Source of the DNA: Nostoc sp. S4
GTDB lineage: Bacteria > Cyanobacteriota > Cyanobacteriia > Cyanobacteriales > Nostocaceae
Direction: 5' to 3'
Assembly: GCA_029379225.1 (NCBI GenBank)
Contig: JAQYWR010000030.1
Coordinates: 32,613-96,612 of the forward strand
DNA length: 64,000 nucleotides
Below, in pieces: positions 34,550-43,848 of this stretch. A program made the position numbers and the translations under genes. Below the pieces are notes generated by a model. The model saw nothing but the letters and a program-made list of their open reading frames with translations, had not been told where the DNA came from and did no database searches. Within the stretch, counting starts at the first letter, position 1. The number at the start of each line of letters is the position of its first letter.

Positions 34550-35321
34550 CCAATCATCACCATTTCCTCTGCTTGTAGCCACTGGACTTTCTAAAAGCTT
34601 TGGCGGTATTAAAGCAGTTAATGAAGCAAAAATCGAAGTTGCCAAAGGCAGTATCACGGGTTTAATTGGTCCCAATGGTGCTGGTAAAACTACTTTATTT
34701 AATTTACTCTCTAACTTCATTCGCCCAGATAAAGGACGAGTAATTTTTGACGGCGAACCTATTCACAGTTTGCAACCATATCAAATTGCTCAGCAGGGAG
34801 TAGTACGTACTTTTCAAGTTGCACGGACTCTCTCGCGGTTGTCGGTGTTAGAAAATATGCTGTTAGCAGCGCAAAAACAAACTGGTGAAAACTTTTGGCA
34901 AGTGCAGTTACAACCGCACACCGTCGCCAAGGAAGAAAAGCAACTGCAACAGAGAGCAATGTTTCTGTTGGAATCCGTGGGTTTGGCAAAAAAAGCACAT
35001 GATTACGCTGGTAGTTTGTCTGGCGGACAACGCAAGCTGTTAGAAATGGGACGCGCACTGATGACTAATCCCAAGTTAATTTTGTTAGATGAACCAGCAG
35101 CCGGAGTAAATCCGAGATTAATTGATGATATTTGCGATCGCATTCTCACTTGGAACCGCCAAGATGGGATGACGTTTTTGATTATCGAACACAATATGGA
35201 TGTGATTATGTCCTTGTGCGATCGTGTTTGGGTACTTGCCGAAGGACAAAATTTAGCTGACGGTACGCCAGCAGAAATTCAAACCAATCCCAAAGTTCTC
35301 GAAGCTTATTTGGGAAAATAG
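34539..35321 (+). CDS. livG: LivG-type amino-acid ABC transporter ATPase, 260 aa
   Basis: ATP-binding subunit partner of the preceding permease. Walker A GPNGAGKTT near residue 44, signature LSGGQRKLLEMGRALM, Walker B LILLDEPAAGVNP and the H-loop IIEHNMD are present; the LivG-type GVVRTFQVARTLSRLSVLENM is also seen. The start is a TTG at 34539 inside the end of livM, with AAGGAGG as a strong ribosome binding site about nine bases before. This is NatA-like of the Anabaena N-I system by resemblance. Confidence 0.9.
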   Translation: MVNNQSSPFPLLVATGLSKSFGGIKAVNEAKIEVAKGSITGLIGPNGAGKTTLFNLLSNFIRPDKGRVIFDGEPIHSLQPYQIAQQGVVRTFQVARTLSRLSVLENMLLAAQKQTGENFWQVQLQPHTVAKEEKQLQQRAMFLLESVGLAKKAHDYAGSLSGGQRKLLEMGRALMTNPKLILLDEPAAGVNPRLIDDICDRILTWNRQDGMTFLIIEHNMDVIMSLCDRVWVLAEGQNLADGTPAEIQTNPKVLEAYLGK

Positions 35322-35335
35322 AGTGCGATTGGCTT

Positions 35336-35362
35336 TCTCTTCCTATGTGGAAGAGAGGTTTT
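35336..35362 (+). terminator. Probable terminator after livG
   Basis: TCTCTTCC (35336-35343) pairs with GGAAGAGA (35349-35356) around TATGT and is followed by GGTTTT. Confidence 0.55.
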
Positions 35363-35424
35363 CATCGTTACCTCCAAGCGATCGCGCCAGCGAGTTAGTT
35401 TGCTATTGTTGAAGCTACTTGGTG

Positions 35425-37005
35425 TCAAACGCCACCTGCGGCTTTAATTAAATCGGCTCCTTTTTCGCCGATCATAATGGTGGGTGCGTTTGTATTGCCC
35501 CCAACCAGAGTTGGCATAATTGATGCATCGACAACCCGCAACCCTGTGACACCGCGTACCCGCAGTTGGGGATCGACAACCGCCATTGGGTCAGTTCCCA
35601 TTTTGCAGGTGCCGGCAGGATGATACCCTGTAACACAAACTGAGCGGATATAAGCTTCGAGTGCTTCATCGCTAGTCACCTCAGCACCGGGACCGACTTC
35701 CTGACCTCGAAATTCATCAAAGGCACTTGTATCAAACAATTGGCGCATTATTTTAACACCTTCAATCACCTTTTGCACATCAGATTGACTTTGCAGAAAG
35801 TTCATCTGAATAATCGGTGGGTCTTTGGGGTCAGGCGAGAGCAAACTGACACTCCCAATGTTTTGCGGATGAGTCAAACTGACTGTAACAGTGAATCCCA
35901 AACCAGAGAGGGTAGTGCCAGGAGATATCCACAGAATGTTACCGAAGAAAAACTGTAAATCTGGCGCGGCATCCAGATTCCCTTCGGTATGCAAAAACAA
36001 TCCGGCTTCAGCGTTACCATTACTGGTAACTGCCGGGTCTAACCCAGCAATTACCCTGTCTACCACAGGATTAGTAATTGTTGGATGTAACTCGGCAATT
36101 ATCTGGTGTGCTACAGGAACGAGAAAGTGGTCTTGGAGGTTTTGACCAACACCTGGCAAATCAACGACGACAGGAATCCGCAATTTTTGTAGGTGTTGTG
36201 CTTCACCAATGCCGGAAAGCATCAGCAGCTTGGGCGAATCGAATGCACCAGCACTTAAAATCACTTCTTTGTTGACACTAGCTTGGTGCAGCTGACCATG
36301 ATGCATATATTCCACCCCAACAGTGCGGGTTCCTTCAAACAATAGCCGCCTTACCAGCGCTCCTGTTTGGGTTGTTAAATTGAGACGTTGGACAATTGGC
36401 ATCAAGAATGCAGCAGCAGCACTGTGACGCTTACCATCTTTGACCGTCAACTGATAAATTCCCGCACCTTCTTGCTGTACCCCATTGAAATCTGGATTGT
36501 GGTTATATCCGATTGCCACGGCTGCTTCTACAAATCGTTGGGATGCTACAGTAGGGGCTTGAATATCGGTCACGCTCAACTCCCCATCAACCCCGTGGTA
36601 TGCGTCGACACCGCGTTGCTGGTTCTCAGATTTCTTGAAATAGGGTAATACATCTTGGTACGACCACCCAGGATTCCCCAATGACTGCCAGCAGTCATAA
36701 TCCTGATGATTGCCCCGGATATAAATCATGGAATTAATCGAACTGCTGCCACCCAAGACTTTGCCACGAGGACAAAAGATTTTGCGGTTATTGAGATAGG
36801 GTTCTGGTTGGGAGAAATATCCCCAGTTCAACTCCGAGCGGGGTAGGTTGGGAGATTCCAGCGGAATTTGAATCTCTGGTTTAGTATCCGGGTTGCCAGC
36901 TTCGAGCAATAACACGGTTGTTTCACACTTTTGTGTCAAGCGGTTGGCAACAACGCAGCCTGCTGAACCCGCACCAATCACAATATAATCATATTCACTC
37001 ATCAC
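35425..37005 (-). CDS. GMC-family FAD oxidoreductase, 526 aa
   Basis: Flavoprotein of the glucose-methanol-choline group. The dinucleotide-binding start YIVIGAGSAGCVVANRLT, GMC signature 1 region GKVLGGSSSINSMIYIRGN, signature 2 ILSAGAFDSPKLLMLSGIG, and the C-terminal catalytic-histidine motif YHPAGTCKMG with GGNTNAPTIMIGEK are all present. It probably oxidises an alcohol substrate; whether choline, another alcohol or a sugar cannot be told. It is a single gene, minus strand. Cytosolic, no signal peptide. Confidence 0.88.
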   Translation of the reverse strand: MMSEYDYIVIGAGSAGCVVANRLTQKCETTVLLLEAGNPDTKPEIQIPLESPNLPRSELNWGYFSQPEPYLNNRKIFCPRGKVLGGSSSINSMIYIRGNHQDYDCWQSLGNPGWSYQDVLPYFKKSENQQRGVDAYHGVDGELSVTDIQAPTVASQRFVEAAVAIGYNHNPDFNGVQQEGAGIYQLTVKDGKRHSAAAAFLMPIVQRLNLTTQTGALVRRLLFEGTRTVGVEYMHHGQLHQASVNKEVILSAGAFDSPKLLMLSGIGEAQHLQKLRIPVVVDLPGVGQNLQDHFLVPVAHQIIAELHPTITNPVVDRVIAGLDPAVTSNGNAEAGLFLHTEGNLDAAPDLQFFFGNILWISPGTTLSGLGFTVTVSLTHPQNIGSVSLLSPDPKDPPIIQMNFLQSQSDVQKVIEGVKIMRQLFDTSAFDEFRGQEVGPGAEVTSDEALEAYIRSVCVTGYHPAGTCKMGTDPMAVVDPQLRVRGVTGLRVVDASIMPTLVGGNTNAPTIMIGEKGADLIKAAGGV

Positions 37006-37257
37006 ATCCTCGCTTGTAAATTCAACTACTTCAAGAACTGCAAATTGAAATTGGTTAAAGCTTGAAGTTTACGAATCTGACTATTGCATTACGACAAACA
37101 TACAAATTTATACTGAATCTAAAAGCTAAATTTTTTACTTTTTGTGTAAAATTCGGATCGGTTTTTGAAAGTTAAACACTTGCCAAGAAGCTTGCTACTC
37201 GACCTTAGTATTACACCTGTGTCATCCGCCGCGATTAATCGCGTCTGTACACACTCA

Positions 37258-37842
37258 TTAGTTGGAACGCCAATAAACGCTATTCTCTCGCTGCATCAAT
37301 TGGTAACCTATCAATTCCCGTCGTAGAGTGGCATAATCAGGATGGTAGCGCTTAAGAATATCATTCACTGTACGTTCTGGATACTGAATTCCAATTTCAA
37401 ATTTATTTACTAACCACTTGAGAATTACTAAGCGCTTTTTGCGACTAGCGGGGATTTCTTTAAGGCGTTGGACGGAGTTATTGTCGAAGACATCGCCATC
37501 AAAATAGTTTTTCAATATTTTATTCTCCCAAGCTTCGGTATCTACATCCTCAATCAAAGAGGCAATTTGCTCAGGTGTAAAAATTTGCTTACTGATGCTT
37601 TGTAAAGTGTCGCTATTTAACTGGTAAAGGCGGCTATTACCCTCAGGGCGCATAGTAACCAAATTTAGTTCCTTAAGTTTCGCTAGATGATGCGATATTG
37701 TTGGTTCTTTAAGTTGCAATAATACAGCCAATTCTTCGACACTGCACTCCTGATTCGCCAGGATACCTACAATCTTCAGTCGGCTTTCATCAGCTAAAGC
37801 TTTGAAAAATCGCAGCAGGGTCTGAAACTGTTCTTTCTCCAT
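37258..37842 (-). CDS. ArsR-type regulator with C-terminal DUF2087 domain, 194 aa
   Basis: Winged helix of the ArsR family at residues about 5-90 (FKALADESRLKIVGILANQECSVEELA, KEPTISHHLAKLKELNLV). The C-terminal part (IPASRKKRLVILKWLVNKFEIG, YPERTVNDILKRYHPDYATLRRELI) matches DUF2087. The metal-binding ELxVCDL motif is not kept; only one cysteine lies in the region, so metal sensing is unlikely. It may control its own gene and the neighbouring GMC oxidoreductase, but no operator was recognised. Confidence 0.85.
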   Translation of the reverse strand: MEKEQFQTLLRFFKALADESRLKIVGILANQECSVEELAVLLQLKEPTISHHLAKLKELNLVTMRPEGNSRLYQLNSDTLQSISKQIFTPEQIASLIEDVDTEAWENKILKNYFDGDVFDNNSVQRLKEIPASRKKRLVILKWLVNKFEIGIQYPERTVNDILKRYHPDYATLRRELIGYQLMQRENSVYWRSN

Positions 37843-38014
37843 AATTTGTTATCATTAAATTAGATCTCAATCTAATTAGAAAAAAATCAAATTAGCTCTG
37901 CTGTCCTCGTCTGACAGACCATTGCTTCGTCTTCGCTAATTGTAAATTAATGTTAATTCTGAGATTTTTTTCCGAGAAAATTGAGATTTTTTAAGTTGTT
38001 CTTTACGTTTCGCC

Positions 38015-38232
38015 ATGTTCCGTCCCTCATCAATTAGGAATAGAAAAAAGGGAGTATTGTTCAACAGGGTACTTCAGTTGTACAAGTAGCGAGATTTTTG
38101 GGTGTAGACCAGAGTACTCTATATATGGCTCTACAAAGAGGACAGATTCCCACTACCAGAAGAAACGGGCGAATTGTTATTAGCCGAGGAGCCTTAATGG
38201 ACTATCAAGCTAGAACCAGACCACTTTTATAG
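38015..38232 (+). pseudogene. Helix-turn-helix ORF needing a frame change, excisionase-like
   Basis: The frame from 38044 to the TAG at 38230-38232 encodes VQVARFLGVDQSTLYMALQR and GRIVISRGALMDYQARTRPLL, a typical excisionase/MerR-like helix-turn-helix for DNA binding. It has no usable start codon of its own: a TAG precedes it at 38041. An ATG at 38015 reads in another frame (MFRPSSIRNRKK) into an A-AAA-AAG heptamer at 38044-38050, where a -1 slip would enter the HTH frame exactly. Either a decayed gene or programmed frameshifting. No partner gene is adjacent. Confidence 0.45.
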
Positions 38233-38556
38233 TCTTTTGGAATTGAGTAGGGTAGCACAGCTGTGTTGTTAGCCCACAGATGTATCTCATTCAAATGAAC
38301 TTCATCCTCTACTGCGAACAGAAAGTTTTATTTTATACTTAATTTTATAATTCTTCGCTCATGTTAGTGGGTGTTAGTCTCAGAACAAAGGGCGATCGCT
38401 CAATTTGTCATATCATTAAGTTCTCTGGCGATCGCTCAATATATAATAGTACATAATTACCATTTCGCCAGATTAAACCCCTACACTGTATAAAGATGAA
38501 GAAATTCTAATTTTATTATTGTGTAATTTATTACATTAATCTATGGCTTAAAAATT

Positions 38557-38600
38557 GCAAGATTCCGCTCTCCGACTTGTTTAAGAAGTCGGGGAGCTTG
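38557..38600. repeat. Palindromic repeat (GCAAGATTCCGCTCTCCGACTT...AAGTCGG), copy 1
   Basis: The stem CTCTCCGACTT pairs with AAGTCGGGGAG across a short loop. It sits just after the hemA stop and could end that minus-strand transcript. A related hairpin with the same GCAAGAT lead and GACTTC stem is at 51461-51496. Confidence 0.65.
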
Positions 38601-38609
38601 TTGTTGAGT

Positions 38610-39896
38610 TTAACTAAACTGCTCGCCTGCATCTAAGTTAAACAGCATTTGCAGAGTTTGCATACAACGCCGTCTGGCTTCAACATCTTGCTGCGATCGC
38701 AATTGCACCATCGGGTCATGTAAGATTTTATTAACAATCCCGCGTGTTAAAGCTTCAATCACCTCTTGATGTTTTTCTGCGAATTCCGAACCCAATCTCG
38801 ACAAAGCTTTTTCTAATTCTTGTTCGCGGATCGTTTCGACTTTATTTCGCAGACAGCTAATAGTAGTAACAGTTTCTAAACTACGCCACCAAACATCGAA
38901 AGCTTCCACCTCTTCTTCTAAAAGTCGTTCTGCTTCCTGGGCAATTTTTCGGCGGCTTTGATAGTTTTGCGCCACTACTGCCTTCAAATCATCTACATTA
39001 AAGGCGTGTACATTTGCTAGTTCATTCACATCTGCATGAACATTGCGCGGCACAGAAATATCAAATAACGTCAGAGAACGTTGAGCTTCTAAAACCATTT
39101 CCAATTTGGCACGGTCAAGTATCGGCTCAATTGCAGAAGTACTTGTAAACACCAAATCGCTATCGGCAATTACTGTCATCATTTCCGATAGCATATAAAT
39201 TTGAATAGGTTGTCCGGGGAACTGCTTAGCTAATTCTTGGGCACGTTCGCGAGAGCGATTAACAATACTGATTTGCACGGCACCTTTAGAAAGCAGGTGT
39301 TGTACCAGTAACCGCGACATTTTACCAGCACCGAGAATTACCACTCGACAAGCAGCTAAATTTGCTACTTTTATTTGCGCTAACTCCACAGCTGCCGAAC
39401 TGATAGAGACAGCACCAGTACCAATACTAGTTTCAGTGCGAACCCGCTTACCAGCTGTTAGCGCTTGTTTAAATAATCGATTCAAAATGGTTTTTATACC
39501 GTTATATTGCTGACCCAATTTGTGAGTAGTCTTCACCTGAGCTAAAATTTGGCCTTCTCCGAGTACCAAACTATCTAAACCACCTGCTACCCGCATCACA
39601 TGCATAACTGCATCATCATGCAACAACATAAATAGGTGTTGTCGCAGAGAAAACACAGGTAATTTGCTATGCTCTGTAAGAAATTGAGTTACTTCCCGGA
39701 TACCTTGGTCTGTTTCACTGGTAACAATGTAGATTTCTAGGCGATTACAAGTGCTAAGAATTGCAACTTCCTCAATATGGGGATAGCTAGCTAGATGAGC
39801 GATCGCACTTTCAATTTGTGGTTCTGGAATGCTTAACTTTTCCCGAACTTCTACTGGGGCTGTTTTATGACTTAAGCCCACCACTGCTATATTCAT
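38610..39896 (-). CDS. hemA: Glutamyl-tRNA reductase, 428 aa
   Basis: First committed enzyme of tetrapyrrole synthesis: it reduces glutamyl-tRNA to glutamate-1-semialdehyde with NADPH, feeding chlorophyll, haem, phycobilin and corrin routes. The catalytic cysteine C50 lies in AILSTCNRLEIY. The NADPH-binding glycine-rich region RVVILGAGKMSRLLVQHL near residue 184 and the C-terminal dimer domain (RGIVNKILHDPMVQLR) are present. Length is normal. glpX lies upstream on the same strand, an arrangement seen in other cyanobacteria, but 218 bp apart. Confidence 0.97.
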   Translation of the reverse strand: MNIAVVGLSHKTAPVEVREKLSIPEPQIESAIAHLASYPHIEEVAILSTCNRLEIYIVTSETDQGIREVTQFLTEHSKLPVFSLRQHLFMLLHDDAVMHVMRVAGGLDSLVLGEGQILAQVKTTHKLGQQYNGIKTILNRLFKQALTAGKRVRTETSIGTGAVSISSAAVELAQIKVANLAACRVVILGAGKMSRLLVQHLLSKGAVQISIVNRSRERAQELAKQFPGQPIQIYMLSEMMTVIADSDLVFTSTSAIEPILDRAKLEMVLEAQRSLTLFDISVPRNVHADVNELANVHAFNVDDLKAVVAQNYQSRRKIAQEAERLLEEEVEAFDVWWRSLETVTTISCLRNKVETIREQELEKALSRLGSEFAEKHQEVIEALTRGIVNKILHDPMVQLRSQQDVEARRRCMQTLQMLFNLDAGEQFS

Positions 39897-40114
39897 TTGC
39901 TAAATCGTAATTGCTAATTGGTAGTTGGCAATAAGGCATTGAAAATTGGAAATGGGGAATTGAAGATTGTTGCTTGGAAAAACTATCAAGCAACAAACTT
40001 TAATTGATTCCTGAACTATTAACTACTAACTACCCTATTGGTGAAGCATTTGTATAACTTATATTTCAATTTTAATGCTTCGCCCTTAGTATTACCATTC
40101 CCCATTCTCCAAAA

Positions 40115-41152
40115 TTAATACAGTTGGAGAGACTTCGGTTCGCTAAACATGTGGATTGTATCAACAAATCGAGCAGTCTTGGACTGGTTAGAAATTACCA
40201 AGCTTTGAGTTCTTGCTCCACCCTTGAAGAAACGCACACCTTGCATAAGATTACCACTGGTAATTCCGCTAGCAGCGAATAGAACAGTTTGACCAGATGC
40301 CAGTTCATGAGCATCATAAACTTTATCAGGGTCATTGATATCCATAGACTTCAAGCGATCGAGGTTGGCTTCTCTACTTTCTCCAATCAGACCTGTTTTG
40401 ACTATTTCTGGATCGTAGATCAGTTGCCCTTGGAAGTGTCCACCCAAAGCACGCATTGCGGCTGCGGAAATTACACCTTCAGGAGCAGCACCGATACCCA
40501 TGAGTGCATGAATATTAGTTCCAGCAAAACCACAGGATATAGCTGCACCCACATCACCATCGGAAATTAGTTGTACTCTGGCTCCGGCATCGCGGATTTC
40601 TTTAATTAAATCATTATGGCGATCGCGCTTCATCACCACAATCACAAGTTCTTCAATCGAGCGCTCTAAACACTCAGCAAGAATCTTGAGGTTTTCCGTT
40701 GCTGACTTGTTGATGTCCACTTTGCCCTTAGCTGCGGGGGGGGCTGCTAATTTCTTCATGTAAAAGTCGGGAGCAGCAAATAATCCACCCTTTTCAGAAA
40801 TTGCCAACACAGCCATAGAACCTGGTTGTCCGTATGCTACCAAGTTCGTACCTTCACAGGGGTCAACAGCGATATCAATTTCAATTAGTTCATCAGGGTT
40901 GCAGAGAGCTTCGGCATTTGGTTGAGTACAAATACCGACTTCTTCTCCGATGTAAAGCATCGGCGCGTCATCGCGTTCGCCTTCTCCAATGACGATGCGA
41001 CCGCGCATATAAATTTTATTCATCCGCTCCCGCATAGCTTCCACTGCTACCTGGTCAGCAGTGTTCTTTTCGCCTTTACCCATCCACTTGGCGGATGCGA
41101 TCGCTGCTTGCTCTACTACCTCAATAATCTCTAACCCAAGTGTATTTTCCAC
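40115..41152 (-). CDS. glpX: Class II fructose-1,6-/sedoheptulose-1,7-bisphosphatase, 345 aa
   Basis: The bifunctional F/SBPase of the Calvin cycle in cyanobacteria. Class II (GlpX) motifs are visible: GEKNTADQVAVEAM near the start, IGEGERDDAPMLYIGEEVG, the metal-binding IDIAVDPCEGTNLVAYGQPGS and GAAPEGVISAAAMRALGG. Soluble, cytosolic. Regulation by light/redox in such enzymes is known; no specific cysteine pair was assigned. It has a 310-bp upstream region with no other gene. Confidence 0.95.
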   Translation of the reverse strand: MENTLGLEIIEVVEQAAIASAKWMGKGEKNTADQVAVEAMRERMNKIYMRGRIVIGEGERDDAPMLYIGEEVGICTQPNAEALCNPDELIEIDIAVDPCEGTNLVAYGQPGSMAVLAISEKGGLFAAPDFYMKKLAAPPAAKGKVDINKSATENLKILAECLERSIEELVIVVMKRDRHNDLIKEIRDAGARVQLISDGDVGAAISCGFAGTNIHALMGIGAAPEGVISAAAMRALGGHFQGQLIYDPEIVKTGLIGESREANLDRLKSMDINDPDKVYDAHELASGQTVLFAASGITSGNLMQGVRFFKGGARTQSLVISNQSKTARFVDTIHMFSEPKSLQLY

Positions 41153-41462
41153 AGAGTCTGCCCTCTCAACTGCTTGAATTTGCGTTACTTCATCTGGCTA
41201 TTTCAGTCTTTAAGTCTACCAAAGGGCGGTTACCAAATTTCGATTACAAATGTTAACTCCGTCTCAACTTCTTTTTTATTGACATTATTCGCAATAATTC
41301 TCTAGGAGTCTTAACTTTTTTTCTTCTTACTTGTGACAATCAATACTTATAATTATCACAGTAATCTGAATCTATATATTTATCTATAGTTTGAAATATT
41401 TATAAATGTAACAGTATTTGAGTTAGTTCATATCAACCCAGAAAAGCATTGAGAGGTTAATC
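41153..41462. other. Divergent upstream region of glpX and the DUF981 gene
   Basis: A 310-bp AT-rich spacer with several A/T runs. It must carry the glpX promoter and that of the next gene. No palindrome or small RNA was recognised. Confidence 0.45.
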
Positions 41463-42035
41463 GTGTTTATTGACTACATCACACTTATGTTAATTAACAT
41501 GGTAGCTGGTTTATTTCTACTGGCTGACTATGTGTATCGGGGGATAGATAGCTTACATCAAAAACAGTGGATTCCTGGATTTGGAATTACAGGTGCGATC
41601 GCCTTAACAACTGGTTTACACATGAGCTTCACTTGGCCAGTAAGTGGTAGTTTTAACATTGCCTTTGGTGAAACAAGTGTTTTATTTGGTATCTTGTTTG
41701 TGGCAGCAGCGATCGCTCTTTCTCTCGGTTGGGATTTATTGACAATCGCCATTTACGGTTTTTTTGCTGGTTTAGTAGCGATCGTAGTCGGTATCCGGAT
41801 CGTCAACTTGAGAATCACAAAACAGCCATTTGTGTCAGGAATTGGTTTTATTTTAACAGGATTAGGTGGTATATTTGCTGCACCAACTCTCTATTGGAAA
41901 ACTAACCGAACTTGGCGGCTAATTGGTGTTGGTGTATTAATAATAGCCGCTTTAATTTGGGCATTTACTGGATATTTGGCTTACTGGAATCACTTAGAAA
42001 ATTTTCAAAAGTGGGTTCCAGCACCGATGCGGTAA
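41463..42035 (+). CDS. DUF981-type membrane protein, 190 aa
   Basis: GTG start. Five or six hydrophobic helices fill the protein (LMLINMVAGLFLLADYVYRG, ITGAIALTTGLHMSF, FGILFVAAAIALSLGWDL, IAIYGFFAGLVAIVVGIRI, IGFILTGLGGIFAAPT, LIGVGVLIIAALIWAFTGY). The pattern fits DUF981, a small membrane family of unknown role. It is 58 bp before a glutaredoxin gene on the same strand. Confidence 0.78.
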   Translation: MFIDYITLMLINMVAGLFLLADYVYRGIDSLHQKQWIPGFGITGAIALTTGLHMSFTWPVSGSFNIAFGETSVLFGILFVAAAIALSLGWDLLTIAIYGFFAGLVAIVVGIRIVNLRITKQPFVSGIGFILTGLGGIFAAPTLYWKTNRTWRLIGVGVLIIAALIWAFTGYLAYWNHLENFQKWVPAPMR

Positions 42036-42093
42036 CCTATGCTAGCAATGATTTAGGCTAGAGATATAGTTAAAACCTTGCTAGAGATTAAAT

Positions 42094-42399
42094 ATGCTGG
42101 ACTTTCTTAATCCTCTTTTAAATCGGCATCCAGAGCGAGTCAAAGCCAATGTTGAAATCTATACATGGCAAACTTGCCCTTACTGTATTCGTGCTAAAAT
42201 GCTGCTGTGGTGGAAAGGTGTAAACTTTACCGAATATAAAATCGACGGGGACGAAATAGCCAGAGCAAAAATGGTAGAACGCGCTAACGGACGCCGCACC
42301 GTACCACAACTTTTTATCAATAACCAACATATCGGTGGTTGTGACGATCTTTATCAGCTAGATACACAAAATCAACTCGATCCTCTGTTAGCTGAATAG
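42094..42399 (+). CDS. grxC: Dithiol glutaredoxin (GrxC type), 101 aa
   Basis: The active site CPYC is visible in WQTCPYCIRAKMLL. The cis-proline TVPQLFINNQHIGGCDDL and the glutathione site residues follow. It reduces protein and small-molecule disulphides using glutathione. The start is the ATG at 42094. It lies between the DUF981 and tadA genes in the same direction. Confidence 0.95.
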   Translation: MLDFLNPLLNRHPERVKANVEIYTWQTCPYCIRAKMLLWWKGVNFTEYKIDGDEIARAKMVERANGRRTVPQLFINNQHIGGCDDLYQLDTQNQLDPLLAE

Positions 42400-42494
42400 T
42401 CATTGCTCATTAGTCATTTGTTTTTTGTCCAATGACTAATGATAAAATTTCTTAAATTGGAAAAATTTTATAAAATTTTTATATTCCTTAGAGG

Positions 42495-42980
42495 ATGCTG
42501 AATAAATACGATGATTATCTTATACACGTACAATGGATGACTCGTGCCTTAGAATTAGCACAAGCAGCAGCTGATGCAGGTGAAATTCCTGTAGGTGCTG
42601 TTATCATCGATTCAACTGGCAATTTACTTGCACAAGGAGAAAACAGAAAAGAGCGCGACAAAGACCCCACGGCTCATGCAGAAATTCTCGCTCTCAGAAC
42701 AGCTGCCATAACTTTACAAAATTGGCATCTTAATGAGTGTACTCTGTACGTAACTCTGGAACCTTGCCCAATGTGTGCAGGTGGAATCGTCCAAGCGCGT
42801 CTCGGACGACTTATATATGGAGTGGACGATACAAAAACTGGCGCAGTTCGGACAGTTATTAACATACCCGATAGCGCTGCTTCTAATCACCGCTTACAGA
42901 TAATCGGAGGCATTCTAGAATCAGCTTGTCGTCAACAGTTACAGGCTTGGTTCGCCACTAAGCGGCATCAGAGAAAATAA
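42495..42980 (+). CDS. tadA: tRNA-specific adenosine deaminase, 161 aa
   Basis: It converts the wobble adenosine of tRNA-Arg(ACG) to inosine; zinc enzyme. The catalytic HAE (H61, E63) in DPTAHAEILALRTA and the PCPMC cysteines (C91, C94) are present. The length is typical for TadA with no fused domain. The plsC-like gene follows 112 bp downstream. Confidence 0.95.
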   Translation: MLNKYDDYLIHVQWMTRALELAQAAADAGEIPVGAVIIDSTGNLLAQGENRKERDKDPTAHAEILALRTAAITLQNWHLNECTLYVTLEPCPMCAGGIVQARLGRLIYGVDDTKTGAVRTVINIPDSAASNHRLQIIGGILESACRQQLQAWFATKRHQRK

Positions 42981-43092
42981 CAGACAGAGGTAAAACTGTC
43001 CATCTCATGCGACACAAGTTACGCAAGAGAATCTACGGTGTAACTAATGAGGCTTTTCATTAAATTTTATCCGTCAATCAGCTGTCTCCATC

Positions 43093-43848
43093 ATGATGGA
43101 ATTTTACTCTTTATTCGATGCTTGTCAGCACACACCAGCAAATCCTCAAACGGATTGTACTACCTCAAGGGTTTCTCCTTGGTTAAATCCTCTGGCGTAT
43201 TTATTTGGTCGTCACTGCTTATTACCATTATTCTTTGGACGAATTAGAATAACCGGACAAAAAAATATCCCCACAACTGGGCCAGTTATCTTCGCTCCTA
43301 CCCACAGGGCACGTTGGGATGGACTGCTTGTACCCTATGCCGTTGCTGATTATATGGCAGCAAAAGACCTGCGGTTTATGGTCACTATTGATGAATGCCA
43401 AGGATTGCAAGGCTGGTTTGTCCGACGCTTGGGTGGTTTTCCTGTAGATACTCGACACCCATCAATTCGCACTCTACGACATGGAGTTGAGTTACTTAAA
43501 CAGCGAAAAGCGATAGTGATTTTTCCTGAAGGCAACATTTACCGTCATGGTCAAGCCCCTTTAAAACCAGGAATTGCACGTCTGGCCTTGAGTGCTGAAT
43601 CTAGTGATTCCGGGTTAGGAGTAAGTATTATACCCATAGGCATTAATTACAGCCAACCTTATCCGCATTGGGGTACAGATGTGAGCATTCACATTGGCTG
43701 TCCAATCAAGGTTAAGGATTACATACATGGCTCTATAAAACAAGATGCCAAAAGTCTGACAGCTGATTTAGCAAAAGCGCTTCAACAATTAAGCCATCAA
43801 GAAACAGAAATTACTAATCACACTTTTGCAGAAATTACCAATTCTTGA
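43093..43848 (+). CDS. plsC: 1-acylglycerol-3-phosphate acyltransferase (PlsC family), 251 aa
   Basis: It acylates lysophosphatidate to phosphatidate at the membrane. The HX4D catalytic motif is H71-D76 (THRARWDG). Block III is seen as IVIFPEGNIYRHGQ near 146 and block IV as VSIIPIGINY near 180. The two N-terminal hydrophobic patches suit a peripheral or single-pass membrane enzyme. It is a normal-length member, downstream of tadA. Confidence 0.88.
   Translation: MMEFYSLFDACQHTPANPQTDCTTSRVSPWLNPLAYLFGRHCLLPLFFGRIRITGQKNIPTTGPVIFAPTHRARWDGLLVPYAVADYMAAKDLRFMVTIDECQGLQGWFVRRLGGFPVDTRHPSIRTLRHGVELLKQRKAIVIFPEGNIYRHGQAPLKPGIARLALSAESSDSGLGVSIIPIGINYSQPYPHWGTDVSIHIGCPIKVKDYIHGSIKQDAKSLTADLAKALQQLSHQETEITNHTFAEITNS

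Larger units (their letters stand above)
37843..38609. other. Intergenic region with a helix-turn-helix remnant
   Basis: Apart from the HTH frame at 38015-38232 and the palindromic repeat at 38557-38600, this 767-bp AT-rich spacer shows only two HIP1 sites near 38390-38435. No other gene or RNA was recognised. Confidence 0.5.
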
